Positions 56,733 through 64,000 of a stretch of 64,000 nt of DNA are shown here, one piece after another; positions within the stretch are counted from its first letter, which is position 1; the number at the start of each line of letters is the position of its first letter. Source of the DNA: Jatrophihabitans sp. GAS493. Lineage in GTDB: Bacteria; Actinomycetota; Actinomycetes; Mycobacteriales; Jatrophihabitantaceae. The position numbers were made by a program, and so were the translations under genes. The DNA lies in the NCBI RefSeq assembly GCF_900230215.1, contig NZ_LT907982.1, positions 1-64,000 of the forward strand. The letters are read 5' to 3'. The notes under the pieces are model-generated. The model was not told the origin of the DNA. It made no database searches and saw nothing but the letters and a program-made list of their open reading frames with translations.

Positions 56733-57305
56733 TCAGTCGTTGAACTGGCTCTGCGCCCGTTCCAGGCCCGCAGTCAGCAGCATCTCCACCGCGTCAGCGG
56801 CGCGATCGACCAGGAAAGGCAGTTCTTTCCGCTCGGCCGACGCGAACTCGCGCAGCACATAGTCGGCCGGGTCCTGCCGTCCGGGCGGGCGGCCGATTCC
56901 GAAGCGAATGCGGGCGTACTCCTTGCTGCCAAGCGCGGAGGTCATCGACTTCAACCCGTTGTGGCCACCCTCGCCGCCACCGCGCTTGAGACGCAGCGCC
57001 CCGAACGGAAGGTCCAACTCGTCGTGGACGACGGCGATTCGCTCGACCGGCACCTTGTAGAAGCGCGAGATGGCGACGACCGGGCCACCGGATTCGTTCA
57101 TGTACGACTTCGGCTTGGCCAGCACTACCGGCACTCCGGCCAGCTGCGTCTCGACGACGTCGCAGCGACCCTTGTGGGCTTTGAACTTCCCGCCAACCCG
57201 CTCGGCCAGCAGATCAACGACAAAGAACCCGGCGTTATGCCGGGTTCCCGCGTATTTCGGCCCTGGGTTGCCCAGACCGACGACAAGAAATCGGTCGTCG
57301 GTCAT
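56733..57305 (-). CDS. pth: Peptidyl-tRNA hydrolase
   Basis: A 190-residue Pth: [20 protein letters not shown] with the catalytic His, [33 protein letters not shown] with the Asp that orients it, and [20 protein letters not shown] then RFGIGRP. It recycles peptidyl-tRNAs dropped by the ribosome. It follows rplY on the same strand with a 55-base gap, the conserved actinobacterial rplY-pth order. The mfd gene usually found next is 45 kb away here. Confidence 0.97.
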   Translation of the reverse strand: MTDDRFLVVGLGNPGPKYAGTRHNAGFFVVDLLAERVGGKFKAHKGRCDVVETQLAGVPVVLAKPKSYMNESGGPVVAISRFYKVPVERIAVVHDELDLPFGALRLKRGGGEGGHNGLKSMTSALGSKEYARIRFGIGRPPGRQDPADYVLREFASAERKELPFLVDRAADAVEMLLTAGLERAQSQFND

Positions 57306-57360
57306 GGGCAGCGTCAGGTGTCTGTCTCAGATGTCTTCGAGTGCCCGCAGGCGAATCGAA

Positions 57361-57978
57361 CTACTCGGCCGACTCGGTGACCGGCTCGGCGGCCGGCGCG
57401 GTGTCACCGGCGATGTCAGCCTCGACCTGCTCGGCCGTCGGCGCCTCGGCGATGTGCAGCAGAACCTGCTCCGGGTCGCCGGCGAGCGTGGAGCCCGCGG
57501 GAAGCTTGAGGTCGGCCGCGGTGACGATGGTGCCGATCGCGACTCCGTCCAGGCTGAACTCGATCTCGGTCGGGAGGTGAGTCGCCTCGGCCTCGACGCT
57601 GACCGTGTTGTTCTCCTGCGACAGCAGGGCACCGCGGGCGAGCTCGCCGGTGATGTTCAGCGGCACCTCGATGGTGACCTTCTCGCCGAGGCGGACGGCC
57701 AGCAGGTCGACGTGCTCGAAGATGCCCTTGATGGGGTGGCGCTGGATGGCCTTCGGGATGGTGAGCTCGTCCTTGCCCTCGATGACCAGGGTGAGCAGCA
57801 CGTTGGCGCCACCCTTCTTGATGGCCTGGCCGAACTCACGGGCCGGCAGCGAGACGTGGCGCGGGTCGGCACCGTGACCGTAGATAACGGCCGGGATCTT
57901 GCCGTCGCGGCGGGTGCGGCGGGCGCCACCCTTGCCGAACTCGGTACGGGCGTCGGCTTCTAGGCGAACTTCAGACAC
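57361..57978 (-). CDS. rplY: 50S ribosomal protein L25/general stress protein Ctc
   Basis: 205 residues from the GTG at 57978 (GGAG about seven bases upstream). The N-terminal 5S-rRNA-binding L25 domain has LEADARTEFGKGGARRTRRD, IPAVIYGHGADPRHVSLPAR and DVLAVRLGEKV-like LLAVRLGEKVTIEVPLNI. The C-terminal TL5 beta domain has LPTEIEFSLDGVAIGTIVTA. An acidic Ala/Glu tail (EVEADIAGDTAPAAEPVTES) is common in actinobacterial CTC proteins. It is cotranscribed with pth. Confidence 0.95.
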   Translation of the reverse strand: MSEVRLEADARTEFGKGGARRTRRDGKIPAVIYGHGADPRHVSLPAREFGQAIKKGGANVLLTLVIEGKDELTIPKAIQRHPIKGIFEHVDLLAVRLGEKVTIEVPLNITGELARGALLSQENNTVSVEAEATHLPTEIEFSLDGVAIGTIVTAADLKLPAGSTLAGDPEQVLLHIAEAPTAEQVEADIAGDTAPAAEPVTESAE

Positions 57979-58202
57979 GGTGGAGCTCCTCAATCAGTTT
58001 CAGACACGTCGATGGTGCAATTCACGAATGGATAAGCGCGCGTACTGAAGACGCGCACGGGTGGCGGTGCGGTGTCGCTTCGGCAAGGGCATCACAGATG
58101 ACGAGCGCCGAGGTACCGACACCGCGTCGATCACGGACTCGAGTCTGGTGCAGACACGGTCCCTCGCCGGGGCAACCTGTACAGCGTACTAGCATTGCAG
58201 CA

Positions 58203-59126
58203 GTGTCTGACGCCGCCCTACTCTCCGTACGAGTCCGGGTGCCCGCGAAAATCAACCTCTATCTGGGCGTGGGACCGGTCCGACCGGACGGTTTCCACGA
58301 AATTGTCACGATTTTTCACGCCGTTGACCTGGTCGACGAGGTGCTGGCCAGGGTCGCCGGCGGCCTGAGCGTGAGCGTCCTCGGAGACGAGGCTCACCGT
58401 GTGCCGACGGACTCGCGCAACCTGGCCTGGAAGGCCGCGGCGCTGCTGGCCGAGCGCTGTGAACTCCCGCCGCAGGCCGCACTGGAGATCACCAAGAGCA
58501 TTCCGGTCGGTGGCGGCATGGCCGGTGGATCAGCCGACGCCGCCGCGGCGCTGATCGCCTGCGCGCGGCTCTGGGACACCGGCAGCAGCCGCGCCGAGCT
58601 GGTCGAACTGGCCGGCGAGCTGGGTAGCGACGTGGCCTTCGGGCTCACCGGCGGGACAGCCCTCGGTACCGGACGGGGCGAAGTGCTCAGTCCGGTGATG
58701 ACGGTGGGCACCTTCCACTGGGCGCTGGCCCTGGCCGATGCCGAGATCTCGGCCGCCGCGGCCTACCGTGAACTCGACCGGCTCCGGGCGGACGGGGCAA
58801 CCGGGTCAACACCGGAACCGGCGGTCCCCGAGCCGATGCTCGAAGCACTTCGATCGGGCGATGCGACCCTGCTCGCCCAGCACATGCACAACGATCTAGA
58901 ACCGGCGGCGCTTGCTCTGATGCCTGAATTGACCACCACCCTCGCGGCGGGCCGAGAGGCCGGGGCGCTGGCCGCGATCGTCTCCGGTTCCGGCCCGACC
59001 TGCGCCTTCCTGGCCCCGAGCGGCCCGGCGGCGGCGGAGCTCGCGGCCGCCCTCGGTGCCTCCGGGACCTGCCGCAGCGCCAAGGTCACCACCGGACCGG
59101 TGCTCGGCGCACGGGTGATGCGCTGA
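58203..59126 (+). CDS. ispE: 4-diphosphocytidyl-2-C-methyl-D-erythritol kinase
   Basis: 307 residues from the GTG at 58203; the frame is open further up but the family begins with VRVPAKINLYLGVGPVRPDG. This is a GHMP kinase of the MEP isoprenoid pathway that phosphorylates CDP-ME at the 2-hydroxyl. KINLYL carries the catalytic Lys, PVGGGMAGGSADAAA is the ATP glycine-rich loop, ELGSDVAFGLTGGTALGTGR holds the catalytic Asp, and IVSGSGPTCAFLA is the third motif. Undecaprenyl carriers for the glycan locus derive from this pathway. The stop shares one base with the ABC-F start. Confidence 0.95.
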   Translation: MSDAALLSVRVRVPAKINLYLGVGPVRPDGFHEIVTIFHAVDLVDEVLARVAGGLSVSVLGDEAHRVPTDSRNLAWKAAALLAERCELPPQAALEITKSIPVGGGMAGGSADAAAALIACARLWDTGSSRAELVELAGELGSDVAFGLTGGTALGTGRGEVLSPVMTVGTFHWALALADAEISAAAAYRELDRLRADGATGSTPEPAVPEPMLEALRSGDATLLAQHMHNDLEPAALALMPELTTTLAAGREAGALAAIVSGSGPTCAFLAPSGPAAAELAAALGASGTCRSAKVTTGPVLGARVMR

Positions 59127-60886
59127 TGGCCGCCAGCAACCTGATCAACATCGAGCGGGTGGGCAAGTCCTTCGGCACCACCACGGTCCTCTCCGATGTC
59201 TCCCTCGGGGTGGCCTCCGGCGAGCGGATCGGCGTGGTGGGGCGCAACGGCGGTGGTAAATCGACCCTGCTTCGCCTGATCACCGGGCTGGAGACGCCGG
59301 ACTCCGGTCGGGTCACCCGCACCGGCGGGGTCGAGGTGGCCGCGGTGACGCAGCGCGGGACGCTGCGTGAAGGGGCCACCGTCCGGGACCTGGTCGTCGG
59401 CACCGGGGCCACCCATGAGTGGGCCGGTGACTCGGCGATCCGCGGAATCCTTAGCGGCCTGGGGTTGGCCGCCCTCGGTCTGGACTCCGTCGTCGACCGC
59501 CTCTCCGGCGGTGAGCGGCGGCGGGTCTCGCTGGCCGCGGCCCTGGTCCAGCAGGCGGATCTGCTGGTGCTCGACGAGCCGACCAACCACCTCGACGTGG
59601 AGGGCATCACCTGGCTGGCCGACTATCTCAACACCCGACGGGGTGCCCTGCTGGTGGTGACCCACGATCGCTGGTTCCTGGATGCCGTCTGCACCCGCAC
59701 CTGGGAGGTCATCGACGGCGGGGTGCGCCAGTTCGACGGGGGCTACGCCGCCTACGTGCTGGCCCGTTCCGAGCGGGCCCGGCAGGCGGAGACGACCGAG
59801 GCGAAGCGCCTCAACCTGCTGCGCAAGGAACTGGCCTGGCTGCGCCGCGGCGCCCCGGCCCGCACCTCCAAGCCGAAGTTCCGCATCGACGCCGCCGAGG
59901 CCCTCATCGCCGACGTTCCGCCGGTGCGCTCAACGACCGAACTCCGCTCGTTGTCGCAGAAACGGCTCGGACGCAGCGTCTACGACCTGGAGGACGTCAC
60001 CGTCACCGTCGGCGAAGACCGCGTCCTCCTCGACGACATCAGCTGGCATGTCGGGCCGGGTGACCGGATCGGCATCATCGGGGTCAACGGGTCGGGGAAG
60101 ACGCACCTGCTGCGACTGTTGGCCGGAACACTGCAGCCGCAGCGCGGCACGGTGAGCATCGGATCGACGGTGCACGCCGGCTACCTATCCCAGGAGATTC
60201 ACGAACTACCTGACAAATTAAGGGTAATCGAGGCCGTCCAGGAGGTCCGTACCACCGCTGAGATCGGTGGCGTCGAGCTCTCCGCGACCCAACTAGCCGA
60301 GCGCTTCGGCTTCGCCAACGACCGGCAGTGGACCCCGGTCAGCGACCTCTCCGGAGGCGAGCGGCGCCGGCTGCAGCTGCTGCGACTGCTACTGACCCAG
60401 CCGAACGTGCTGCTGCTGGACGAGCCGACCAACGACCTGGACACCGACACCCTGGCCGCGCTTGAGGATCTGCTGGACACCTGGGCCGGAACGCTAGTGG
60501 TGGTCAGTCACGACCGGTACCTGGTCGAGCGGATCTGCGACTCGACGGTTGCCCTGATCGGCGACGGCTCACTGGCCGCGCTACCGGGTGGGATCGACGA
60601 GTACCTGAGCCTGCGAGCCAAGGTCGCAGACGATGCGTCGAGTGCGGTGGTCGGCCAGAAACCGAAGGAAAAATCAGGTGATTCCCGGGCCGCCCGCAAG
60701 GAGTTGACCCGTCTGGAACGTCAGATAGCGACGCTGGACAAGCGCGAGAAGACGCTGCACGACGAGCTGGCCAAGCACGCGACCGACTACGAGAAGACGG
60801 CCGAACTGGATCGTCACCTTCGCGAGACGATCGAGGCGAAGGAGGCCGCCGAACTGACCTGGCTGGAGCTGGCCGACGAGGTCTAG
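59126..60886 (+). CDS. ABC-F family ATPase
   Basis: A 586-residue protein with two ABC cassettes and no membrane segment. First: Walker A GRNGGGKST, signature RLSGGERRRVSLAAAL, Walker B LLVLDEPTNHLD. Second: Walker A GVNGSGKTHLLRLLAG, signature DLSGGERRRLQLLRLL, Walker B VLLLDEPTNDLD. A charged inter-domain linker (~225-270) and a C-terminal coiled coil (LTRLERQIATLDKREKTLHD) are typical of the Uup/EttA type. These act on the ribosome during translation. Location after ispE is conserved in actinobacteria. The stop overlaps that of the convergent TetR gene. Confidence 0.93.
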   Translation: MAASNLINIERVGKSFGTTTVLSDVSLGVASGERIGVVGRNGGGKSTLLRLITGLETPDSGRVTRTGGVEVAAVTQRGTLREGATVRDLVVGTGATHEWAGDSAIRGILSGLGLAALGLDSVVDRLSGGERRRVSLAAALVQQADLLVLDEPTNHLDVEGITWLADYLNTRRGALLVVTHDRWFLDAVCTRTWEVIDGGVRQFDGGYAAYVLARSERARQAETTEAKRLNLLRKELAWLRRGAPARTSKPKFRIDAAEALIADVPPVRSTTELRSLSQKRLGRSVYDLEDVTVTVGEDRVLLDDISWHVGPGDRIGIIGVNGSGKTHLLRLLAGTLQPQRGTVSIGSTVHAGYLSQEIHELPDKLRVIEAVQEVRTTAEIGGVELSATQLAERFGFANDRQWTPVSDLSGGERRRLQLLRLLLTQPNVLLLDEPTNDLDTDTLAALEDLLDTWAGTLVVVSHDRYLVERICDSTVALIGDGSLAALPGGIDEYLSLRAKVADDASSAVVGQKPKEKSGDSRAARKELTRLERQIATLDKREKTLHDELAKHATDYEKTAELDRHLRETIEAKEAAELTWLELADEV

Positions 60887-61524
60887 TCGCCGAGCGCGAT
60901 CGCCGTACGCAGCTTCGGATCCGCCTGCAGGCGGTGCAGGCCGTTCCAACCGAGGTTCACCAAGTGGGCGGCGACCACCTCCCGCGGGGGTTGGCGGGCC
61001 TCCAGCCACCACTGGCCGGTGAGGGCGACCATCCCGACCAGCATCTGGGCATACATGCCGGCGAGCTCCACCTGGAACCCCTGCCGGGCGAACTCCTCGG
61101 AGAGGATGTGCTCGACCTGGCCGGCGATGTCGTTGAGCAGCGTCGAGAACGTCCCGGAACCGGAGACCACCGGCGAGTCACGGGTGAGCACGCGGAAGCC
61201 GTCGGTCTCTTCCTCGATGTAGGAGAGGAAGGCCAGCGCGGCCGCTTCGACCAGTTCCCGTGCCCCGCCGCCGGTGAGCGAAGACCCGATCCGATTCATC
61301 AACGACTGCATCTCGCGATCGACCACGACGGCGTAGAGGCCCTCCTTGCCGCCGAAGTGCTCGTAGACGACCGGCTTGCTCACCGATGCCCGGAGCGCGA
61401 TCTCCTCGATCGAGGTGGCCTGGAACCCCTTCTCCGCGAAGAGGGAGCGCCCGACATCCAGCAGCTGCTCCCGTCGCTGCTTCCCCGTCATACGCACCCG
61501 GGGAGCCGCATCCGATTCGCTCAT
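60883..61524 (-). CDS. TetR/AcrR family transcriptional regulator
   Basis: 213 residues from the ATG at 61524; a start ten codons earlier is possible. The N-terminal HTH is canonical: KQRREQLLDVGRSLFAEKGF, TSIEEIALRASVSKPVVYEH, FGGKEGLYAVVVDREMQ. The C-terminal half is a helical ligand-binding domain of unknown ligand (LLNDIAGQVEHILSEEFARQ). It is divergent from kynureninase with an 83-base shared promoter region, so it may control that gene. The end overlaps the ABC-F stop by four bases. Confidence 0.9.
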   Translation of the reverse strand: MSESDAAPRVRMTGKQRREQLLDVGRSLFAEKGFQATSIEEIALRASVSKPVVYEHFGGKEGLYAVVVDREMQSLMNRIGSSLTGGGARELVEAAALAFLSYIEEETDGFRVLTRDSPVVSGSGTFSTLLNDIAGQVEHILSEEFARQGFQVELAGMYAQMLVGMVALTGQWWLEARQPPREVVAAHLVNLGWNGLHRLQADPKLRTAIALGD

Positions 61525-61572
61525 GTCACACCCATCATGGTCTCTGCACCGCACTGCGCGAAGATGGGGGCC

Positions 61573-61611
61573 ATGATGTCGCAGAACTCGTGCCCGGCCG
61601 GCACCGAATGA
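61573..61611 (+). CDS. Candidate 12-residue leader peptide coupled to kynureninase
   Basis: ATG at 61573 after GATGGGGG encodes MMSQNSCPAGTE and stops at the TGA that overlaps the kynureninase ATG (ATGA). The strong purine tract belongs to this frame, and the kynureninase ATG itself has none close by. Translation may therefore reach it by coupling. It could be chance. Confidence 0.3.
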   Translation: MMSQNSCPAGTE

Positions 61612-62840
61612 GCATCCAATCCCGCAGCGACGCCCTTGCCGCCGACACCGCCGATCCGCTGGCCGGGGTGCGCGCCAAATTCGTACTGCCGCCGGGGCTG
61701 ATCTATCTGGACGGCAACTCCCTGGGCGCGCTTCCGGCCGCCACCCCGGCCGCCGTCGCCGACGCGGTGACCCGGCAGTGGGGGCACGATCTGATCACCT
61801 CCTGGGGTCCGACCGGCGGCTCACGAGAAGGGCAGCCCAGCGAGCAGCAGGTCGGTTCGCAGGGGTGGTGGGCCCTACCGGCGCAGATCGGCGATCGGAT
61901 CGGCGCGCTCGTCGGGGCCGCGCCAGGTCAGGTGATGTGCGGCGACTCGACCAGCGTCCAGTTGTTCCAGACGATGGTCGCTGCGGCCCGACTCCGCCCG
62001 CAACGACGAACCCTGGTCATCGACGACGCCAACTTCCCCACCGACACCTATATCGCCGAGTCGGTGGCCCGGCTCCTCGACCTGCGCCTGCTGCGGGTCG
62101 CACCGGGTGAATTCGCGCCCGACGAGGACACCGCCGTCGTCGCCTACAGCGTGGTCGACTACCGCAGCGGCGAGCTCTTCGACACCGCGGCGATCACCGC
62201 CGCCGCCCACGACGCCGGCGCGATCGCGCTCTGGGACCTCTGCCACGCCGCCGGCGCCCTGGAGATCGGGTTGGACGATCTCGGCGCGGACCTGGCGGTC
62301 GGATGCTCATACAAGTACCTCAACGGCGGCCCGGGGGCACCGGCCTGGGCCTACGTGGCCGACCGGCATCAACGGGTCATAGATCTGCCGATCACCGGGT
62401 GGCACGGTCATCAAGACCCCTTCTCGCTGGCTAAAAACTTTAGCCCAGCCGACGGGATCGAACGGCTGCGGATCGGCACACCGCCGGTGCTCTCGATGCA
62501 GGCCCTGGCCAGCGCCCTGGACGTCTGGACCGGCGTCTCGGTCGCCGATGTACGGCAGAAGTCGCTGGCCCTGACCGACCTGGTGATCGACTACGCCGAC
62601 CGCGAACTGGCCAGATTCGGCGTCGAGGTGATCACTCCGCGCGAGCATGAGCGACGAGGTTCGCAGGTGGCGCTGCGCATCCCGGACGCGCTGCAGGTGA
62701 TGCAGGAGCTCATCAACCAGGGCGTGATGGGCGATTTCCGGGCTCCGGATCTGCTCCGCCTCGGGCTCACCCCGTTGACTCTCAGCTACGCCGATGTGTG
62801 GGACGCGATGGCGATTCTGCAGCAGCTCCTGCAGCCCTAG
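61608..62840 (+). CDS. kynU: Kynureninase
   Basis: 410 residues from the ATG at 61608. PLP-dependent hydrolase that cleaves kynurenine to anthranilate and alanine in tryptophan breakdown. IYLDGNSLGALPAATP, GDSTSVQLFQTMVAAARLRP (phosphate site), DDANFPTDTY, LWDLCHAAGALEIGLDDLGA (Asp binding the pyridine N), SYKYLNGGPGAPAWAYV with the PLP lysine, and GWHGHQDPFSLAKNFSPADG are the family blocks. Length fits. No tryptophan dioxygenase or formamidase is beside it. A divergent TetR gene may regulate it. Confidence 0.94.
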   Translation: MSIQSRSDALAADTADPLAGVRAKFVLPPGLIYLDGNSLGALPAATPAAVADAVTRQWGHDLITSWGPTGGSREGQPSEQQVGSQGWWALPAQIGDRIGALVGAAPGQVMCGDSTSVQLFQTMVAAARLRPQRRTLVIDDANFPTDTYIAESVARLLDLRLLRVAPGEFAPDEDTAVVAYSVVDYRSGELFDTAAITAAAHDAGAIALWDLCHAAGALEIGLDDLGADLAVGCSYKYLNGGPGAPAWAYVADRHQRVIDLPITGWHGHQDPFSLAKNFSPADGIERLRIGTPPVLSMQALASALDVWTGVSVADVRQKSLALTDLVIDYADRELARFGVEVITPREHERRGSQVALRIPDALQVMQELINQGVMGDFRAPDLLRLGLTPLTLSYADVWDAMAILQQLLQP

Positions 62841-62885
62841 AGCCAACGCTAGAACCACCGCTAGAGCCACCATGGCGCCACGGTG

Positions 62886-62931
62886 AGCCAAAGTGGCTTG
62901 CAGTAGTGCCATTCATGTGCCACAGTGGCAC
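62886..62931. promoter_or_regulatory. Palindromic operator array in front of the RHH regulator gene
   Basis: Two dyads lie directly before the start codon: AGCCA-AAG-TGGCT (62886-62898) and GTGCCAC-A-GTGGCAC (62917-62931), the latter ending one base before the ATG. A further half-site GTGCCA is at about 62906. The spacing and repetition of TGGC/GCCA half-sites fit cooperative binding by a ribbon-helix-helix dimer, so autoregulation is likely. Confidence 0.55.
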
Positions 62932-62932
62932 C

Positions 62933-63502
62933 ATGGATCTGACACCGCATGTGAACAACCTCGGACGTGAGTTCGCCACGCTCGCCGAAACCGGCGGCGA
63001 AGAGGCCCGAACGCTCGTCGAACGCCTGACCGGAGCGCTGGAGTCAGCGATCCGGATGACCCTGCTGGATGCCCTGTCGGCGGCGGCCGACGAGATCTCC
63101 CGGGACCTCGCTCCGGGTTCGGTCGAGGTGCGGCTGCGCGGACGGGACCCGAGCTTCGTCGTCACCCTGCCTGCGGGCCCAGCTTCCGACTTCGCCCCCG
63201 GTTTTGCCCCCGACTTCGCCCACAACGTCGATACCGGCGCGGCCGTGGGATCCGCGGCTGGCACCGTCGACGCCGACCTGCTCGTCGCCGAAGACGGCCC
63301 CGCGGCGCGCATCAACGTACGCCTCCCCGAGCAGCTCAAGACCTCGGTCGAGGCGGCCGCGGCCAAGGAGGGTCGCTCGGTCAACGCATGGCTGGTGCGG
63401 GCCGCAGCCGCCGCGCTACAGCGCTCCGATCGCGACCAGCGTCCCGAGCCACACGGCGGTGGCCGGCGCAGCAAGCAGGGCTTCACCGGCTGGGTGCGCT
63501 GA
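62933..63502 (+). CDS. HicB-type ribbon-helix-helix DNA-binding protein
   Basis: 189 residues from the ATG at 62933; an open frame further up overlaps the kynureninase end and the operator and is not used. The C-terminal ~40 residues are a ribbon-helix-helix domain: INVRLPEQLKTSVEAAAAKE (strand and helix 1, ~127-146) and GRSVNAWLVRAAAAALQ (helix 2). The first ~115 residues are helical plus a short strand region, with a Phe-Ala-Pro-rich stretch (FAPGFAPDFA), and may oligomerise. A basic tail follows. It is 65 bases before a DUF4097 gene, a pairing seen in actinobacteria where the first gene is often labelled HicB-like antitoxin. No HicA toxin is present. Confidence 0.8.
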   Translation: MDLTPHVNNLGREFATLAETGGEEARTLVERLTGALESAIRMTLLDALSAAADEISRDLAPGSVEVRLRGRDPSFVVTLPAGPASDFAPGFAPDFAHNVDTGAAVGSAAGTVDADLLVAEDGPAARINVRLPEQLKTSVEAAAAKEGRSVNAWLVRAAAAALQRSDRDQRPEPHGGGRRSKQGFTGWVR

Positions 63503-63513
63503 CCCACCCGCCC

Positions 63514-63557
63514 AACACCTGAACGCCAACATCTGAACGCCAACATGAACGCCAACT
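63514..63557. repeat. Short tandem TGAACGCCAACA repeats between the RHH and DUF4097 genes
   Basis: Three close copies of TGAACGCCAAC lie in the 65-base gap between the two genes, directly before the GGAG ribosome site of the second. They may be slipped duplications or a translation-level spacer. Confidence 0.6.
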
Positions 63558-63567
63558 GGAGACAACT

Positions 63568-64000
63568 ATGCCAAGTTACGAAACACCGCAACCAATCTCG
63601 GTGACGCTCGAACTGAGCGTCGGCAATGTACGCATCACCGCCAGTGAGCGCACCGACAGCGTCATCGAGGTGCGGCCGACCGACCCCGCTGACGACTCTG
63701 ACGTCAAGGCCGCGCAGCAGGTCCGGGTCGACTACACCAACGGCACCCTCAGAGTCACCGGACCGAAGTCGAAGGTTTTCGACTTCTCCCACCGATCCAA
63801 ATCGGTCGACGTGACGATCGGGATACCCAGTGACTCCCACCTCTCCGCGACGATGCAGGTCGGCGATCTGCACTGCGCTGGACGCCTCGGCGAGTGCTCG
63901 TACAAGACCTCCGTCGGAAACCTCTGGTCGCAGCAGTCGGCGGCCCTACGCATACAGACATCGATCGGCGATGTCAGCGCCGACGAGATCGCCGGTGACG
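63568..64000 (+). CDS. DUF4097 family beta-strand repeat protein, 5' part
   Basis: ATG at 63568 with GGAG eight bases upstream; the window ends after 144 residues. Repeating short strands (ISVTLELSVGNVRITASERT, VDYTNGTLRVTGPK, VDVTIGIPSDSHLSATMQVG, YKTSVGNLW, IQTSIGDVSADEIAG) are the DUF4097/putative adhesin beta-solenoid pattern with SxGxV/I turns. There is no signal peptide at the start, so it begins in the cytoplasm. Function is unknown. It is cotranscribed with the RHH gene. Confidence 0.82.
   Translation, partial: MPSYETPQPISVTLELSVGNVRITASERTDSVIEVRPTDPADDSDVKAAQQVRVDYTNGTLRVTGPKSKVFDFSHRSKSVDVTIGIPSDSHLSATMQVGDLHCAGRLGECSYKTSVGNLWSQQSAALRIQTSIGDVSADEIAGD

Noticed and set aside
57979-58202. 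tRNA gene between rplY and ispE
   Set aside because: The stretch can form short stems (GCGCG/CGCGC) but has no T-loop (GGTTCRANNCC) or acceptor pairing.

Overview
The window is GC-rich, densely packed DNA with frequent GTG starts and 4-bp stop/start overlaps. Its housekeeping genes have the actinobacterial flavour: mfd, pth, rplY (L25/Ctc), ispE, an ABC-F ATPase, ppc and an Ada-AlkA fusion. I read it as a chromosomal segment of a high-GC actinobacterium, perhaps of the Frankia/Nakamurella/Jatrophihabitans side. That placement is an inference from gene content only. No rRNA, tRNA, prophage, insertion sequence or CRISPR array is visible.

Layout. (1) About 1-6.6 kb: end of a Wzy-like polymerase/ligase, then sugar-nucleotide genes on the minus strand (SDR epimerase, PIG-L deacetylase, RfbF-like cytidylyltransferase, C-methyltransferase), a GT4 glycosyltransferase and galE. 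Several of these carry single-base indels. (2) 6.7-11.9 kb: a membrane protein, mfd with a 23-bp triplication at its 3' end, and a lipoprotein. (3) 12-18 kb: a coupled GT2/acyltransferase/GT2/HNH-like operon, a VOC protein, a patatin phospholipase with an unusual leader, a truncated DUF4188 remnant and two RibD-type reductases. (4) 18-24 kb: GT4, two Wzz-like membrane proteins, a Wzy-like polymerase and another GT4. (5) 24.3-28.1 kb: tandem secreted DUF4082/beta-helix paralogs with long upstream regions. (6) 28.7-34.2 kb: an MFS/beta-propeller/GT4/PIG-L operon followed by a GT2. (7) 34.3-42.2 kb: GT4, Wzx-type flippase and a tightly overlapped nucleotide-sugar set (two DegT aminotransferases, NeuD/PglD acetyltransferase, epimerase, Gfo/Idh dehydrogenase). 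(8) 42.4-51.1 kb: a secreted protein of about 2000 residues, a WbpD-like acetyltransferase and the initiating polyprenyl glycosylphosphotransferase. (9) 51.5-64 kb: ppc, Ada-AlkA plus MGMT, pth, rplY, ispE, ABC-F, TetR, kynureninase and an RHH regulator/DUF4097 pair with palindromic operators.

How it works together. The core is a Wzx/Wzy-type polysaccharide locus. A polyprenyl glycosylphosphotransferase loads the first sugar on the lipid carrier, several GT2/GT4 enzymes extend it, and the WbpB/WbpE/WbpD-like and RfbF/C-methyltransferase sets supply modified sugars. PIG-L proteins and acyltransferases decorate, Wzx flips, and Wzy/Wzz polymerise. The DUF4082 proteins are probable surface or matrix partners. 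The locus sits between rplY-pth and mfd, genes usually close together in actinobacteria, which suggests a glycan island. Two CRP-type sites (upstream of ppc and upstream of the MFS operon) suggest cAMP-linked carbon control.
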